NCBI GenBank assembly: GCA_001972305.1
Contig: BDDD01001957.1
Span: forward strand, 248,001 to 312,000
Direction: 5' to 3'
DNA from: Cephalotus follicularis
Lineage: Eukaryota; Streptophyta; Magnoliopsida; Oxalidales; Cephalotaceae
DNA: 64,000 bases
Below, piece by piece: positions 45,691-57,730 of this stretch. The notes beneath the pieces were generated by a model. The model ran no database searches. It saw only the letters and a program-made list of their open reading frames with translations, and was not told where the DNA came from. Every line of letters begins with the position of its first letter. The first letter of the stretch is position 1. The position numbers were made by a program, and so were the translations under genes.

Positions 45691-45854
45691 GTAAACGCCC
45701 CTTTTTCATTCATTTCTCCAACTCAATAATATTTGATTAACACCTTTATTGAAATTCAATACAACAAGTTGGAAATCCATAATTCTCATTAATTCATCAT
45801 GGAATTACAAAGGAATTTACATAAATACATTAAATGAAAATTCTGGGCATTACA

Positions 45855-46351
45855 AGAACCCTATTGGTGTACTCGATTACGAGTTTTGGAATGAGAGGTA
45901 TTTCATTGAGAACCTCCTTGTCCTCTAGTGACAGACTTAGAAGATCCAGCGGGATTATTATTTCCCTGTCGGTATGAAGAAGAAGGCCTCAACTGAGAAC
46001 CACGAGATCTCTCAATCCTCCGTTCATTAGCATCCGCCTCAAGAATTCTTGCCTTCTCGGTAACAGCTACAAAAGAAGTCAGCTGCAGTACAACCAGTTT
46101 AGCCTTGATATCTCGCCTGAAGCCTTTCAAGAATCTTCTAATCTTCCTGGACTCATCCTCCACTAGATAGGGCATGTGTCTTGCTAGCTCAATGAATCTG
46201 GTCTGGTATTGAGCTACTGTCATATCTCCCTAACGTCACTCCAGAAGTTCTGTCTCCCTCCTATCACACTCCATCTGTGGAACAAAACCTTCAAAGAACT
46301 CAAACTGAAATCTGTCCCAAGTCCTATCGAGATTAAGAGATACCCACTTTT
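45855..46351 (-). pseudogene. gag: Tekay-type gag, second fragment (left of solo LTR)
   Basis: Reads on from the fragment at 49061-49474. Recognisable capsid sequence includes MTVAQYQTRFIELARHMPYL, then DESRKIRRFLKGFRRDIKAK and EKARILEADANERRIERSRG. Two in-frame stops (TGA and TAG at about 46224-46240) fit Trp and Gln codons. It ends in stops about 50 bases before the LTR edge at 45854, and the zinc knuckle, protease and pol are missing. Confidence 0.85.
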
Positions 46352-49060
46352 TGTCACACCCCGCCTTCCGTTAAGACAACATATAGGGTGATATCAGATA
46401 TATAAGATAATCCAGCATTTATAACAACAAATTTTCAATAACATGATCGGAAGCATTTCATTGCCGGATTATAAAGAGAAAACTCCGCACGCAGCCCATA
46501 CTACGTGCATATACAGTACCAACAATATCCCTTACATATTGGGAAAAGTAAAGCATAACAACAACGGAGTGTGAACGTTCATTACAAATACAATACAACA
46601 TAAATTAACAACCTTAAGCAGATAAAAGCTCTCCAAAAAAAGCTTTAGCAACACTTTCCCAAACGCCTTCACTTAATCTGAAATTGTAGGGGTTAGCCGT
46701 TGTCCTCACTTGGCTAAGTAGGAATAATGCATGATAAGGAATATATAAATGCAACATGTATGACATTTTATATTTAGAATAACATATTTAAGTATTCCAA
46801 TATACTAGCAATCATGCCAAGTGGCCATAGACAGTACAATTCAAAAATACCGCACAAGGGTACAATCAATCAATACAGTGGTTTGGGTGTCACATGTCGC
46901 TAACTCCTAGCACCAACTGTGCACCACCTAACTATCACCCTACACTCCGAAGATGATAGATTAGGTCAATTTTGCCGGCAATTAAAGGGCAGGTAACAAT
47001 CAGGATCTGCATTGCAGATAAGTGTGGTTGATGCTCTAGCCAACTCCTGGCACCTAGGTCCACCCCGTAGCCAGTGATGTCTCCTATCACTCGACTAACG
47101 GCAATACATAGACAATCAATTCAGTAGTAATATTACATATATCAATAGTATGCAATATAAAGTTGTTTTCTTTGAAACATTTACAGTTCAGTAATCGTAC
47201 ATCTCGTTGGAGGAAAACGATATTCAGTACAGTAACAGTACCTCTCATTGGAGGAAAATCAATAACTCATTTGATAATCAGTTTTCATTTGAAACAATAA
47301 GGAAAACTCATATTTGTGCTTATAGCACTAGTTAATTCAATCCTTAGAAAGTAAGGGAACAATAGTGTTTATGAACACCCAAACTAGTATATACTAATTG
47401 TAACAGTAGCATATACAGCAAAAATAGTAAAGGACAGTAATAATTTCAAGGATTCAATAAGGTCATTAGCATACCATAGTCATTCTTGCACAACTCTCAC
47501 AAGGAGTGCATACGTTGTTTAATTTCTGAAATGTAATTATATAAGGCCAGGATTGACTGTTCCAATCATCCCATATGGAGGCCAGGGTAATTACATTCAA
47601 TTTAAGGCCTAAACGGTACCTATATCAGAAATTTATCTCAGGAAAGTTGACTGTTCCCAAGAACAGTCGGCTGTTTTGATTTTGTAGTCAACTGTTTGTC
47701 CTTAACAGTCGACTGGTTTGATTGAGTAGTCAACTGTCATGAAGAACAGTTGACTGCTTTGCCCAGAAATCGCCAGGCAGTAACAGGGCATGCATATTCA
47801 ATGTCCAAAATACTAACTCAACAAAACATGCAATCAAACAGGAAATTATCCACACATGATATGCACATTATATCTTCGAAAACATGTCAGTACCCCTGCC
47901 TCAATTGCTATCCCGGAAACAAATCGTGTTGATTCCTCTCTTTGAGTTCCCAAGTTCTTCAACAACTCAAACTTCCAAACTTAGCAATTTACTCTATACA
48001 ATTGCATGTTTACAGGTTCAGAAATCATAACCAGTAAGTTTAGCTAGTTATTTAGTTACAATTACTGCTCCAACAACAGCCTATCAACAATTTCATTAAG
48101 TCTCTATTTCATATTTTTAACCACTTCTCATTACATCTTAGTTCCAGGTTTAATCATTCATTAACATGTTATCAGTGGATATATTTTACTAACATCAGTA
48201 TGTTTAATCCACTAACAGCCTAATATCCAACTAGTAGCTCATCATTATTAGTTCATAGTTTCAACTCTCTTTGAACCTTTTACCCATTCTTTTCCAATTC
48301 CAGATTTATCAACCTTAATCGTGTTAACAGAAGATATATATAGCTAACATCCTTCTAGTTACATCATCAACAACCTCACATCAGTAGTGAGCTCGGATTG
48401 GGGACTTACCAGGAAGATTCAAGCTTCACTCCCTTTGAAACTCCATCTTCCAACATGCAAGCTCTAACAATTCTCCAGCAAGATCTCCTCTATTCTATGT
48501 GTTTTCTAACACTCACACTCTATTCTAACAGCTGATATAAAGGCTTAGGAGCCTTAGAATTCACCAGATTCCATTAACTCGGCCTTCCCTCTTTTCTCTT
48601 CTCTCTCTCACATGCATCTCTTCTTTCAATCTCTTTCTCACTTTTCTACTGTGATTACAGGTTGCAGGTCTTACAGAAGGAATAGAGGGCATGCAAGGCA
48701 CTCCTCTGGCATGTTATGGCAGCTGCAGACTCGCATGACACCTGTCCATCATGCACTGCCTCTGCTCTGTCTCACATGCATGCGCAGACACCTATACTGT
48801 GTCGTTCCAATCGACTGTATTTACTCGGCAGTCGACTGTCCACTCCATGCATTAACCAGTCGACTGTTACCCTGTGATAGTCGGCTGTTTGAGCTGATTT
48901 TAGGGTTCCTTAAGTTTGTTTTACCAATTTGCATCTCAATTCAACCCAAGCATTCACTAAACACAATTATTTTGATAATTGGACAAATAATCTCACTTAT
49001 AATGTATATTTTATTTAATATTGGAGCAATATACATTAATTGGAAATTGAGGTCATTACA
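46352..49060 (-). repeat. solo LTR of the Tekay family, 2,709 bp
   Basis: TGTCACACCCCGCC to GGTCATTACA, with CTTTT on both sides (46347-46351 and 49061-49065) and gag sequence continuing across. No internal sequence remains, so this is a solo LTR, the usual product of LTR-LTR recombination. It contains the TTAGCC/GGCTAA block (about 46690-46720), CAG-flavour clusters (47645-47760, 48812-48890) and a minus-strand TATA box (48534-48543). Confidence 0.93.
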
Positions 49061-49474
49061 CTTTTCCTCTATCATCTCCCACCAATGGGTAGCCTCTCCC
49101 CATAAGCGGTAAATTGCAAAGTTTAGCTTTTGTGCATCAGTGCACTCAAGAGAAGCAAATATCTTTTCCATATCCGTCATCCATTGCTCCGCCATAGTGG
49201 CATCTAGTTCACCTTTGAACATCGGGGGATTCTGCCTCATGAACCTCTCCAAATCTCTTCCAAATCCACCAGCTTGATAAACTTCAGGAGCTTGCTGGTA
49301 TGGTTGATTACTTTCATACATATGCCACAAATATGCCATATTCTCCGCATTGGCTTGCATTTGTTGTACGAAAAGATCAGCCATGCGATCTAAAGCACTC
49401 ATATCTTCACTCACTTATGGGGCATTTCCTCCTTCGACTCCAGGCCTTCCCTGTCTTCCTCTTCGGAGATCCAT
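49061..49474 (-). pseudogene. gag: Tekay-type gag, first fragment (right of solo LTR)
   Basis: ATG at 49474 (MDLRRGRQGRPGVEGG), then a TAA about 15 codons in (CAA to TAA would explain it), then DRMADLFVQQMQANAENMAY, FGRDLERFMRQNPPMFKGEL and LNFAIYRLWGEATHWWEMIE, the capsid-domain start shared with the other Tekay gags. The frame is cut at 49060 by the solo LTR. Confidence 0.88.
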
Positions 49475-49549
49475 TATGTTTCCTATACGGAGAATGATGT
49501 TAATCACAAGGAAAGGATTTACTTAATTACCAAAGATAGTATCCCAGTG

Positions 49550-49577
49550 ATAGCTTATAAAATAAGCTATGATACCA
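49550..49577 (-). promoter_or_regulatory. primer-binding site (Met tRNA, one mismatch) with hairpin
   Basis: GCTATGATACCA (49566-49577) equals the TGGTATCAGAGC site with one change. ATAGCTTAT (49550-49558) pairs perfectly with ATAAGCTAT (49562-49570), and the changed base lies within this stem. Confidence 0.8.
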
Positions 49578-49581
49578 TCAT

Positions 49582-52154
49582 TGTCACACCCTGATTTTTA
49601 TTAACACATGGTTAATCCAATTAATCAAGTATTTACCAATTAATTAAAACTCTTAACTTTGCTGAAGCATAAATAATACTGGATTGTCCAAAATAGTACA
49701 CACATGCAGCTCATACTACATGGTTAAACTTATTCAATTCAAAGTTATATATTACATATCAAAAATGTAATTATAACAAGGGTACGACTTAATTACCATT
49801 GACAACCTTAAATAAATGATTCAATGTAAGGCTTCAGCGGCACATGTCCAAATTTCCTCGTCAATCTGAAATTTGTAGGTATTAAACTTTTGTCTACTCG
49901 ACTAAGTAGGAAATACGAATGAAGATGAATATACATATGTAATCATGCATGACTGCTTATATTTCAATAAGGTATATATATAAATCAATATATATAAGAA
50001 ACCATGTCAAGTGGCTACAAACAATCGTATATCACGAATACCACAAAGGGTACAATCAGTCAAGTTGTCCGAAGACTAGTTGGTGCACATGTCGCTACCT
50101 CCCAGCCCCAACGATGCACCACCTAACTATCACCATACACTCCGATGACGATAGAAAAGGTAAAGAATATTTTCGGCATTTAGCGGACAATTAACACTCA
50201 AGATCTGCAAGGCAGATAAGTTTGGTGTATAAGCTCTAGCCAACTCTTGGCGCTTAGCCCAACTCTGTAGTCGATGATAAACTCCGATCACTAGACTAAT
50301 AGACACTCAATCACAATCAATTCAATTTATTACATATATAATGTAATGTAAACAATAGTTCTCATTGGTAGAGAAAACAGTATAACAGTAACAATAGGTT
50401 CTCATTTGAGAAAACGGTAATGTTTAAAACATTCAATTGTGCATATAGCACTCAATTCTTGAAATACTTGAAACAGTAGTATAAATTACTTTGGTAGATA
50501 TAATATAACTATAGCAGTTATCACTTTCAAGCAATATGAAATTTGCTAACAATAGGGTAATCACTATCGATTACAAGAATCAAAGCAGTAGTAATGCACA
50601 AGCTGTTCAATTCAATATAATCTGACTACCAATAGCAAGGATTGATTATTAGAATCATTCAATTTAGAAACCAGTGTAATCATATGAGAATCAAATATAA
50701 ACAGGATAAAAATAACTAATGTTTCATTAAGGCATCAACGTTTATATCTTCGGGGTCAAAGTTAACCTTTGGCATCGACATTTCTTTTTGGTCACTATGA
50801 GTTAAGGTAGGAACCTTAAGCGTCAACGTTTTCTCTTTGGTGCTGATGGTTTCTAAGACAGAAACTTAAGCGTCAACATTCTTCTTCATTGGTTTCTATT
50901 AGGTGTCGACGTTCAACCTTGGCGTCGACGCGTTAAAGTAGGAACCTTAAGCGTCAAAGTTTTCTTCTTTGGCGCTGAAGTCTTTTTAAGACAGTATATT
51001 TAAGTGTCAACGTTTTTCTTCGCGCGTATCGACGTCTAACCTATGTTTGTGCGTCATTCTCAGCATAACAGAATATATAGTCCATTCAACCATTGCCATC
51101 CCAACACAGAGCATGAATTTTTCATTCTAATTAAGTCTAACATCAACATGCAAATACATATAAACTATCATGACACAATATACATGTTATATCTTCATAA
51201 ACTTGTCATAAAACCTACCTCAGATGCTATCCCAGAATCAATTTGGATTGATTCTTTTATTTACACTCCAATATTCCTTCAATTCAACTCAATCTTCAAT
51301 AATCCCCAGAAACCAATCCATTGTACGTGTTAACATTAGATACATATAAATATAAATATACATAAACTGATTAACTATAATACTAACAACTGAATTCAAA
51401 ATAGAATCTTACCAATCCAATTTGAGCTTCAAGTTCAACTTTTAACTCAATTCTTCAGTATGCAATCCCAGTTCACTTTAGATTGATTTCTCTCCTTTCA
51501 AACGTTTCTAATCCGATATTTTACTCACACTAGCCTCTGATATAAAGGAGTTTCATATTCAATAGTCTATTTAATCCTCTAACTAAAACTTTTAACACTT
51601 TCTCCTCTCTCTCTAACTCCATAAACTCACTATTTTTTACTCAGTTTGCAGGGTAAGACACTGACTTCTCCTGCAGTTAGCCGTTGGTGCCTCATGCTGC
51701 TTGATTCTCCATTTTGTGCCACGTTCCTTCTTCATCTCACACTAGCACCACACCTGTCCAAGTTGAAAGCCACTCATCACCTTTGTTCTCTTTCAATTAA
51801 CATGTATCAGAACACCTGTCTAGGTTCAAGGCGTCGACGTCTTTCTCTTTGGCGTCAACGTTCAGTTGACACGTATCAGAACACTTCTCTGGATTCAAGA
51901 TGTCGACGTCTTCCTTCTTTGATGTCGATGTTTATGCTCCAGACTTTAGCTTTCCCAAGTTTCTTTCAAATAACTTCCACTTTAATTCAATTCTGCCCTC
52001 TATTCATCTTAATTCCATCCAATTAAGCCCTCAACATAACCCAATAACAACTATTAGCTTAATCAATGGATAATTAAGCATTAATTTCAATTCAATGTAT
52101 AATTTATTCATCATTTATACAATCTATATTAAATTTGTAATTACGGCTATTACA
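49582..52154 (-). repeat. 5' LTR of the gag-bearing Tekay-type element, 2,573 bp
   Basis: TGTCACACCCTGATTTT to CGGCTATTACA, directly beyond the primer site. It is a diverged relative of the other Tekay LTRs. Motif clusters at 50725-51040 and 51825-51935 are GCG flavour (GCATCAACG, GCGTCAACG, GTGTCGACG, GCGTCGACG). A TATA-like box (minus) is near 51535-51550. The element is inserted into a copia frame that begins at 52155. Confidence 0.85.
50725..51040 (-). repeat. GTCGAC-type palindrome cluster, GCG flavour
   Basis: About ten variants alternating with TTCTTCTTTGG-type spacers, for example GCGTCAACGTTTTC, GTGTCGACGTTC, GCGTCGACGCG. Confidence 0.7.
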
Positions 52155-52552
52155 ATACTACTTCTACCTTCCTAGTGAACAAAGAATATTTGTTTTGCGA
52201 AATGTTGTGTTCCTAGAGAAGGAATACCTTCTTGAAGGAAACAGTGCGAGTTAGGTGGAACGCAAGGAGTTGTCACAGGTAGAAACCACGCAGGAAATGA
52301 AGTAGTTGGGGGTTGGAACTTCAATAGACACAGTTGAGATTGGATCTCAAACTGAGAATGGATCTCAGTTAGTTAAAGCTCATTTGAGGAGATCAGGACG
52401 AATCCCATTAGCACCTGAGAGGTATGGTTTTCTTGTTGATGGTACTGATGAGGCCAACGTCGTTGAAGACGACAAGCCTACCGCTATCAGGAGGCAGTGT
52501 AGAGCACTGAATTTGAGGCATGGGTAGGAGCCATTGTAATTAGTGGGAAATT
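52155..52552 (+). pseudogene. pol: copia pol fragment joined directly to its polypurine tract
   Basis: Reads as a copia integrase C-terminus (YYFYLPSEQRIFVLRNVVFL, then LRRSGRIPLAPERYGFL), with TAG stops at about 52254 and 52302. After a frameshift near 52488 a few residues of the RT start follow (YQEAV, EFEAWVGAI). Then comes AGTGGGAAATTCTGTTAAAG (52540-52559), which looks like the copia polypurine tract and LTR start. RT and RNase H are therefore deleted. Confidence 0.75.
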
Positions 52553-52802
52553 CTGTTAAAGTTATATGGAAATATGGTTGCCACTGTTGAGGTTGGCAAA
52601 TATTTCAAGGGACTCGTGATATGACCCTAACGCTCGAGCTGTTCGGGGGTTCCGCTCCCCAGTGAGCGGACAGGGGGTCCCGCTACCTGGACAGCGGGCA
52701 GGGGCTCGGGGGGGCAACGCCCCCAGATGAAAATTGAAATTGGCTATTTGTTTTGGACTGGAAATTTTGTTGAATTCATTGTTATATGGTTGTTCTAGGG
52801 AT
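52553..52802 (+). repeat. copia LTR start with GC-rich segment
   Basis: TGTTAAAGTTATATGG after the polypurine tract is taken as the LTR edge. 52635-52730 is very GC-rich with short inverted repeats (CCGCTCCCC / GAGCGG, GGGGGCAACGCCCCC). The right limit is uncertain. Confidence 0.5.
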
Positions 52803-54077
52803 TGTAATGTGTGTGAGAAAACGTTTTGCGCATGTTTTGCAACGTTGAAAGCATCGACTGCCAAGAATAAGCGTCGATAGTTTATAAAGCGTCGACTGCC
52901 TATTTTAATGTGTAGATAGTTTGCTTGATTATGCGGTGAAATGCCGTAAGTGTCGACTAATTTCAATACAAATGTTTAAGCCTAAAAATGTCGACGCTTT
53001 TAAGCGTTTTTTGTCGACGGTTAAAGCCCATTTTCTTTGTTAATGCGTTTAATCGATGACGCTTCGTGGTATAAGTGGCAGCGCTTTGAGGCTTAAGTGG
53101 TGACTCTTTGCTCATAACCTCCGACGCTTTAAGGAAAAAACTTGGAAATACCGGTGTTTTTGTCGTTTAGCGCATTAATAATTTTAAGAAAGGATGCTTG
53201 TCGCCAAACGATTGAAGGAGTGAAGATATTGATTTTTTAAGCAAAAAACGACAAATCTAAGGCGGCTTTTACTTCCTATAAATACGAGTGAGCAGAACGT
53301 CTTAGTGCAGTAGTAATTTTGGCTGAAGTTATTGAGAGAAGGAGAGTCTGAGAATCTAAGAGAGAAGAGAAAGAGATAAAGAAGTAGAGAAAGAGAAGAA
53401 AAGAGAGGGAAAGTTCTGCTGAAATTACTTCTGTGTAGAAAAGAAGAGAAGGAGATTAAAGCAATGTAAGGAAAATCTTACTTTCACCAAAGCATTTTAT
53501 TCCACTTATTTTCTAAATTATTAAATGTTGTATTTTCTGATATTTTGCTATAGCTTTACTTACCAGTTAAAATTTACAAATTTGTTGAAATATTTACGTT
53601 AACTTTATTTATGAATTTTAGCTTTCTAAATTCGTTGAGATATTTACCTTAATGTTAATGCTTTAATTTTTCTCTGAGAATTATACAACAGATTATCATG
53701 CCTTGTGTATTCTGAAATTCTGTCAATTTCTTGATAAAGTTATATGTTCATTTTTCATTATGAAAGTTATGATTTTATCATTTTACTGTTTTACGTTGCT
53801 ATATGTAAACTCTGTTTTACAAATGTTGTATGAATTTATTTTATGAATGATTTGAGCTGATCCCTCAAAGTATTTAAGAAAATGATTTATGAAAGGTGAA
53901 AATGAAATGAACTGAGATGAACAACTACTGGATTGGGATCCAGGGAGGATTAATCTAGACAAGGATTAATGTTATGAGCGGAGAGTGCTCACGGACATGC
54001 ATGTGATGTAAGTTGGTGATCGGGGAAGTGCAGAATGCCCCGGTGACTGTTTCATTTGGGTTATTTAAGTTTCTACA
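52803..54077 (+). repeat. plus-strand gypsy-type LTR, truncated
   Basis: Non-coding. It holds a GTCGAC-type cluster (52850-53130), a TATA box CCTATAAATAC (53276-53286) and a purine-rich leader (53330-53470). Its right part matches the reverse of the LTR at 38147-45854 (around 39170-39230). It is broken at 54078 by a minus-strand LTR. The left edge TGTAATGTG is tentative. Confidence 0.5.
52850..53130 (+). repeat. GTCGAC-type palindrome cluster, GCG flavour
   Basis: About ten variants upstream of the TATA box: GCATCGACTGCC, GCGTCGATAGTT, GCGTCGACTGCC, GTGTCGACTAA, TGTCGACGCTTTTAAGCG, TGTCGACGGTT, CGATGACGCTTC. Confidence 0.72.
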
Positions 54078-55365
54078 TGTCACACCCCGGTTTTCCAAAC
54101 CATTAAGACAAGCATATATGGTGATATCAGAAATAAATAATAATCCAGCATTCCAACATTAAACAACATTCATAAGTTAAGCGGAAGCATCCCATTGCCG
54201 GATTATAAAATTATCCACACGCAGCCCATACTACGTGCATATACAATACCAGCAATTATCCTTTTACATAAGGAAAGTAAAACAACAACAACGGAGTGTG
54301 ATCGTTCATTTCAATACAAAACATAAAGAATAACAACCTTAACAAAATAGAAGCTCTCCAAAAGCTTCAACAGCACTTCCCGAACGTCTTCACTTAATCT
54401 GAAATTGTAGGGGGTTAGCCGTTGTCCTCACTTGGCTAAATAGGAAAATAATGCATGATAATTGTATATATACTTGTAGACATGCATGACAGTTATTTTT
54501 AAATAAACATATATATCAGTATTTCAATATGTATAAGGAACCATGCCAGGTGGCCATAGATATTACAATTCAGGAATACCGCACAAGGGTACAATCAATC
54601 GATACAGTTGTTTGGGTGTCACATGTCGCTACCTCCTAGCACCAACTGTGCACCACCTAACTATCACCCTACACTCTGAAGATGATAGATCAGGTCAATT
54701 ACTACCGGCATTAGTGGGCAGTTTAACAATCAAGATCTGCATTGCAAACAGTTTGGGTGGATACTCTAGCCAACTCCTGGCACATACGACCACCTCCGTA
54801 GCTAGTGACGTCTGCCATCACTCGACTAACGGCAATAGCATAGACAATCAATTCAATCAATTCAATGAAAATATTACATATATCTATAATATGCAATATA
54901 ACGGTAGTTTTCATTTTTAGAAAACATAACAATTCAATCAGTGGTTCTCTTGGAGAACTAAACGATACAGTACCTCTTGTAAGAGGAAAATAGCAATTGT
55001 ATAACAATAAGATTTTCTTTCTTAATCTGTTTGTTGAAAAACATTCTTTGTGTTTAAAGCATTAAATTGGTATAATCCTTGAAATTTATATAAACAGTAG
55101 TAATGACTTTAATAAACAGTAATGACAGCAATACATAGATTGCTTAACAGTATTAGTTCAAGGATATTCACAACCACAACCAATTCAATCAATCAATTAA
55201 GCATTTCCATAATTACTGTTCTAAAGCGTCGACAGTTTCTATTTAAGCGTCGACGGTTGTCGATTAAGCGTTGACACTGGACACACGATCAAACGTAAAG
55301 CGTCGACATTCTAAGCCTTACCATGCGATATTTACACACCAAAGCGTCGACTATCTAAACCTAAG
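54078..55365 (-). repeat. Tekay-family 3' LTR (copy C), left part
   Basis: TGTCACACCCCGGTTTTCC onward follows LTR copy B, with the TTAGCC/GGCTAA block at about 54417-54440. At 55225-55360 the motif cluster is GCG flavour (GCGTCGACAGTT, GCGTCGACGGTT, GCGTTGACACTG), whereas copies A and B have the CAG flavour there. It is split at 55365 by a nested element and resumes at 62024. Confidence 0.88.
55361..55365 (+). repeat. target-site duplication CTAAG (left)
   Basis: Repeated exactly at 62024-62028. Confidence 0.93.
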
Positions 55366-57441
55366 TGTCACACCCCGTTTCACAAACAACATAAAAAGTG
55401 GTGGCAATTAACATATAAATCCGGCTTATGCAAAAAACCATAAAATAAAAACTTTCCATATCCATTAACAACTCGCGGAAGCACATAATATAAGCCGAAT
55501 CACAACGCAACATGCATCCCATACTACATGCTACAACAGTAAACATCATCACAGTTAACTGCCCACAAACGGAGCGTGAACAATATACATTATTACAACC
55601 ATTCATTTATTACAATTATCCATAAACATTCCTCGAAAGTAAACAACATAAAACTTCACTTTGCTCCTCGGAGCGCAACGGTAACCAACGGCTGCATCAA
55701 CCTGAAACACACTGAAGTTGTAGGGGGTTAGCCTTTGTCCTCACTAGGCAAAGCCATAAAAGCGATCCAGGGTCAAGGATAGAACATGTCATGACATGAA
55801 TACACAATGATGCAGTACATACTATATCTCGATGCATATATATATATACCACGACCACAAGGTCACAGCCCACGATCTCACCATAGCACATCAACACACT
55901 ACACGGTCCATAATATCACAACAGCACAAATAGCCAACTATGTCTCAGGTCTCTAAGGACCCATCACTCCACAGATATATATATCTCAAAATGTACATTT
56001 CACATAAAGTAATGATTTATAGAAATCATGTTTGCACCTCCAAATAGGGGTAAAACGTTTCACAATCATCAATAGCCAATTCGAAATACAGTTTATCACA
56101 GTACAAGATGCACACATATGCTCACAATGCAAAACAGTCCCAAACAGGCGGCTGGTTCCCACTGACAGTCGATTGTTATCCTTCAACAGTCGGCTGTCTC
56201 CCACTCGGTAGTCAGCTGCCCTTAACAAACAGTCGGCTGCCCTCCTTGGCAGTCGACTGTCCCTTACCAACAGTCGGCTGCCCTCCTTGGCAGTCTACTG
56301 GTCCTTCACTTAGCAGTCGGCTGTCCTTTCCAGGCAGTCGGCTGGTCCATGCACAATACACATTCCTTTATCGCTACTTGTCCCAGCATGCCACCTCAGC
56401 AAGCTCGGGTAGAGTGACACGTGGACAGTCGGCTTTTACCCAAAACAGTCGGCTGCCTTCCTCTGGCAGTCGGCTACTCAATCAGCAGGAAGCAACCTGC
56501 AACACCAGGCATGAACAGTCGACTGGCTCCAATGCACAGTCGGCTTGTCTCCATGGGTAGTCGACTGTTCCTCACGAACAGTCGACTATTGGCCTCGGAC
56601 AGTCGGCTGTCCTCCCTAGACAGTCGACTGCCCCTGCAGGCAGTGCCCAAAAACAGCAGCAATCACACATGCTCAACCCACTTTAAACCAATCAAACCAC
56701 AAAACACTATCACCACGACACACATTCATGCTTTTATCACGATATAACGCATGCATTTCACTCATGAACATCATTATAAATGACTTTAAATCACAATTAT
56801 AGCGTTCCCCTACCTTAGAACTCCAAGTTAGGAGTTGCAATCCACCTCTTTAAGTCCCAGATCCGAGGTCCTTGCAGTCCTCAGCCCGTCCAGCAGCCTC
56901 ACTGGTCCGATTCCTCAACTGGTCCGGCCTCCAAGCTTCCGGTTCAACACGAAGCTCCGTATCTCCACAACACACACACTTTCACTCCATTTCTGCTACT
57001 CCGAAACACTCTTGAATCCACTGAGAAAGATGGAGATTTGGAGAGGAGAACTTGTGTTTTTATGGGGAAAACTCGGCCCCTCTCTGCCTTATGCCCCAAA
57101 TAAACCAAAAACATCACACTTTTGTCACTTAAAGGCTGACAGCACGTGGGCTATCTGGCGCATGGCAGTCAACTACCTTGGCTTGGCAGTCGATTGTTTC
57201 TGCGAACACTCCCACCAGCCGGCTGCTTCCTCGCAGCAGCTGGCTGCCACCTTCACCAGGGGAGTCCAGTCGGCTTCCTCCCTGTGGCAGTCGGCTGCCC
57301 CCTGTACAAAAGCACACCAACACACTTTTTCTTGCAACTTTTAACACTCCAAAGGGGAAAAACACAATTCTCACTAACTCAACGTGTAAAATTACATTAG
57401 AAATGCAACATTACACCTTAACGAAAACCCCGGGCGTTACA
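55366..57441 (-). repeat. gag-only element 3' LTR, 2,076 bp
   Basis: TGTCACACCCCGTTTC to GGGCGTTACA. Compared with the right LTR it lacks about 890 bp (equivalent of 59668-60559) between CCACAG and ATATATATCTC. Contains dense motif clusters at 56145-56645 and 57165-57302. Confidence 0.92.
56145..56645 (-). repeat. dense GTCGAC/GTCGGC palindrome cluster, CAG flavour
   Basis: About 20 copies of CAGTCG(A/G)CTG in 500 bp, spaced mostly 20-30 bp, with intervening pyrimidine-rich spacers such as TCCCTCCTTGG. Frames crossing it give repeating SRL/DSRL peptides, a by-product of the repeat. Matched at 60722-61215. Confidence 0.85.
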
Positions 57442-57730
57442 TCCACCCCTCCTTCAAGGAATTTCATCCTCGAAATTAAAGCAACACCAGGGCAAGTGAG
57501 AACAACGCTCTCGCATTTTCTCTTTCACGATCCCCCGTCTATCCACGGCCCACAGCCGCGTATGGTTCATTTCTGGTTACAACCTTTACAAGGAGTGGGT
57601 CCTCCTAAACAGCTCACTTACAACTCAGACGGTCCGTAAACCCAGAACAACTTTAATTGGTAACAACAAGTCAACTACAAAAGCAAAAGAAATCAAACTC
57701 ATGCTTAAAACAAAAGTAAGGACTTTTACC
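57442..57730 (-). other. polypurine tract and pol remnant between LTR and gag
   Basis: 57442-57455 (minus GAAGGAGGGGTGGA) is the polypurine tract. A short chromodomain-end remnant follows, then non-coding sequence up to the gag stop. Confidence 0.75.

Larger units (their letters stand above)
38147..45854 (-). repeat. second long minus-strand LTR, carrying a duplication and a nested element
   Basis: The left edge TGTAACGCCCCCGACCCGAG resembles the left end at 33861 (CCCC, ACGAG, AAGATC, CG); the right edge is TTCTGGGCATTACA. Removing the tandem copy (1,907 bp) and the insertion (42243-44117 plus one target copy) leaves about 3.9 kb. It contains a GC-rich leader-like part (44310-45070) and a GTCGAC-type cluster (45490-45690, mostly GCGTTGACG and GCGTCAATG). 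Plus-strand sequence at 53940-54077 matches part of it in reverse (CATGCATGTGATGTAAG, ATGCCCCGGTGA). Confidence 0.6.

Noticed and set aside
56108-57639. Open frames of 108-169 codons in the gag-only element LTRs (also 60617-62221)
   Set aside because: They overlap in several frames and strands, and their SRL/DSRL repeats follow directly from the DNA motif array; no domain or consistent start.
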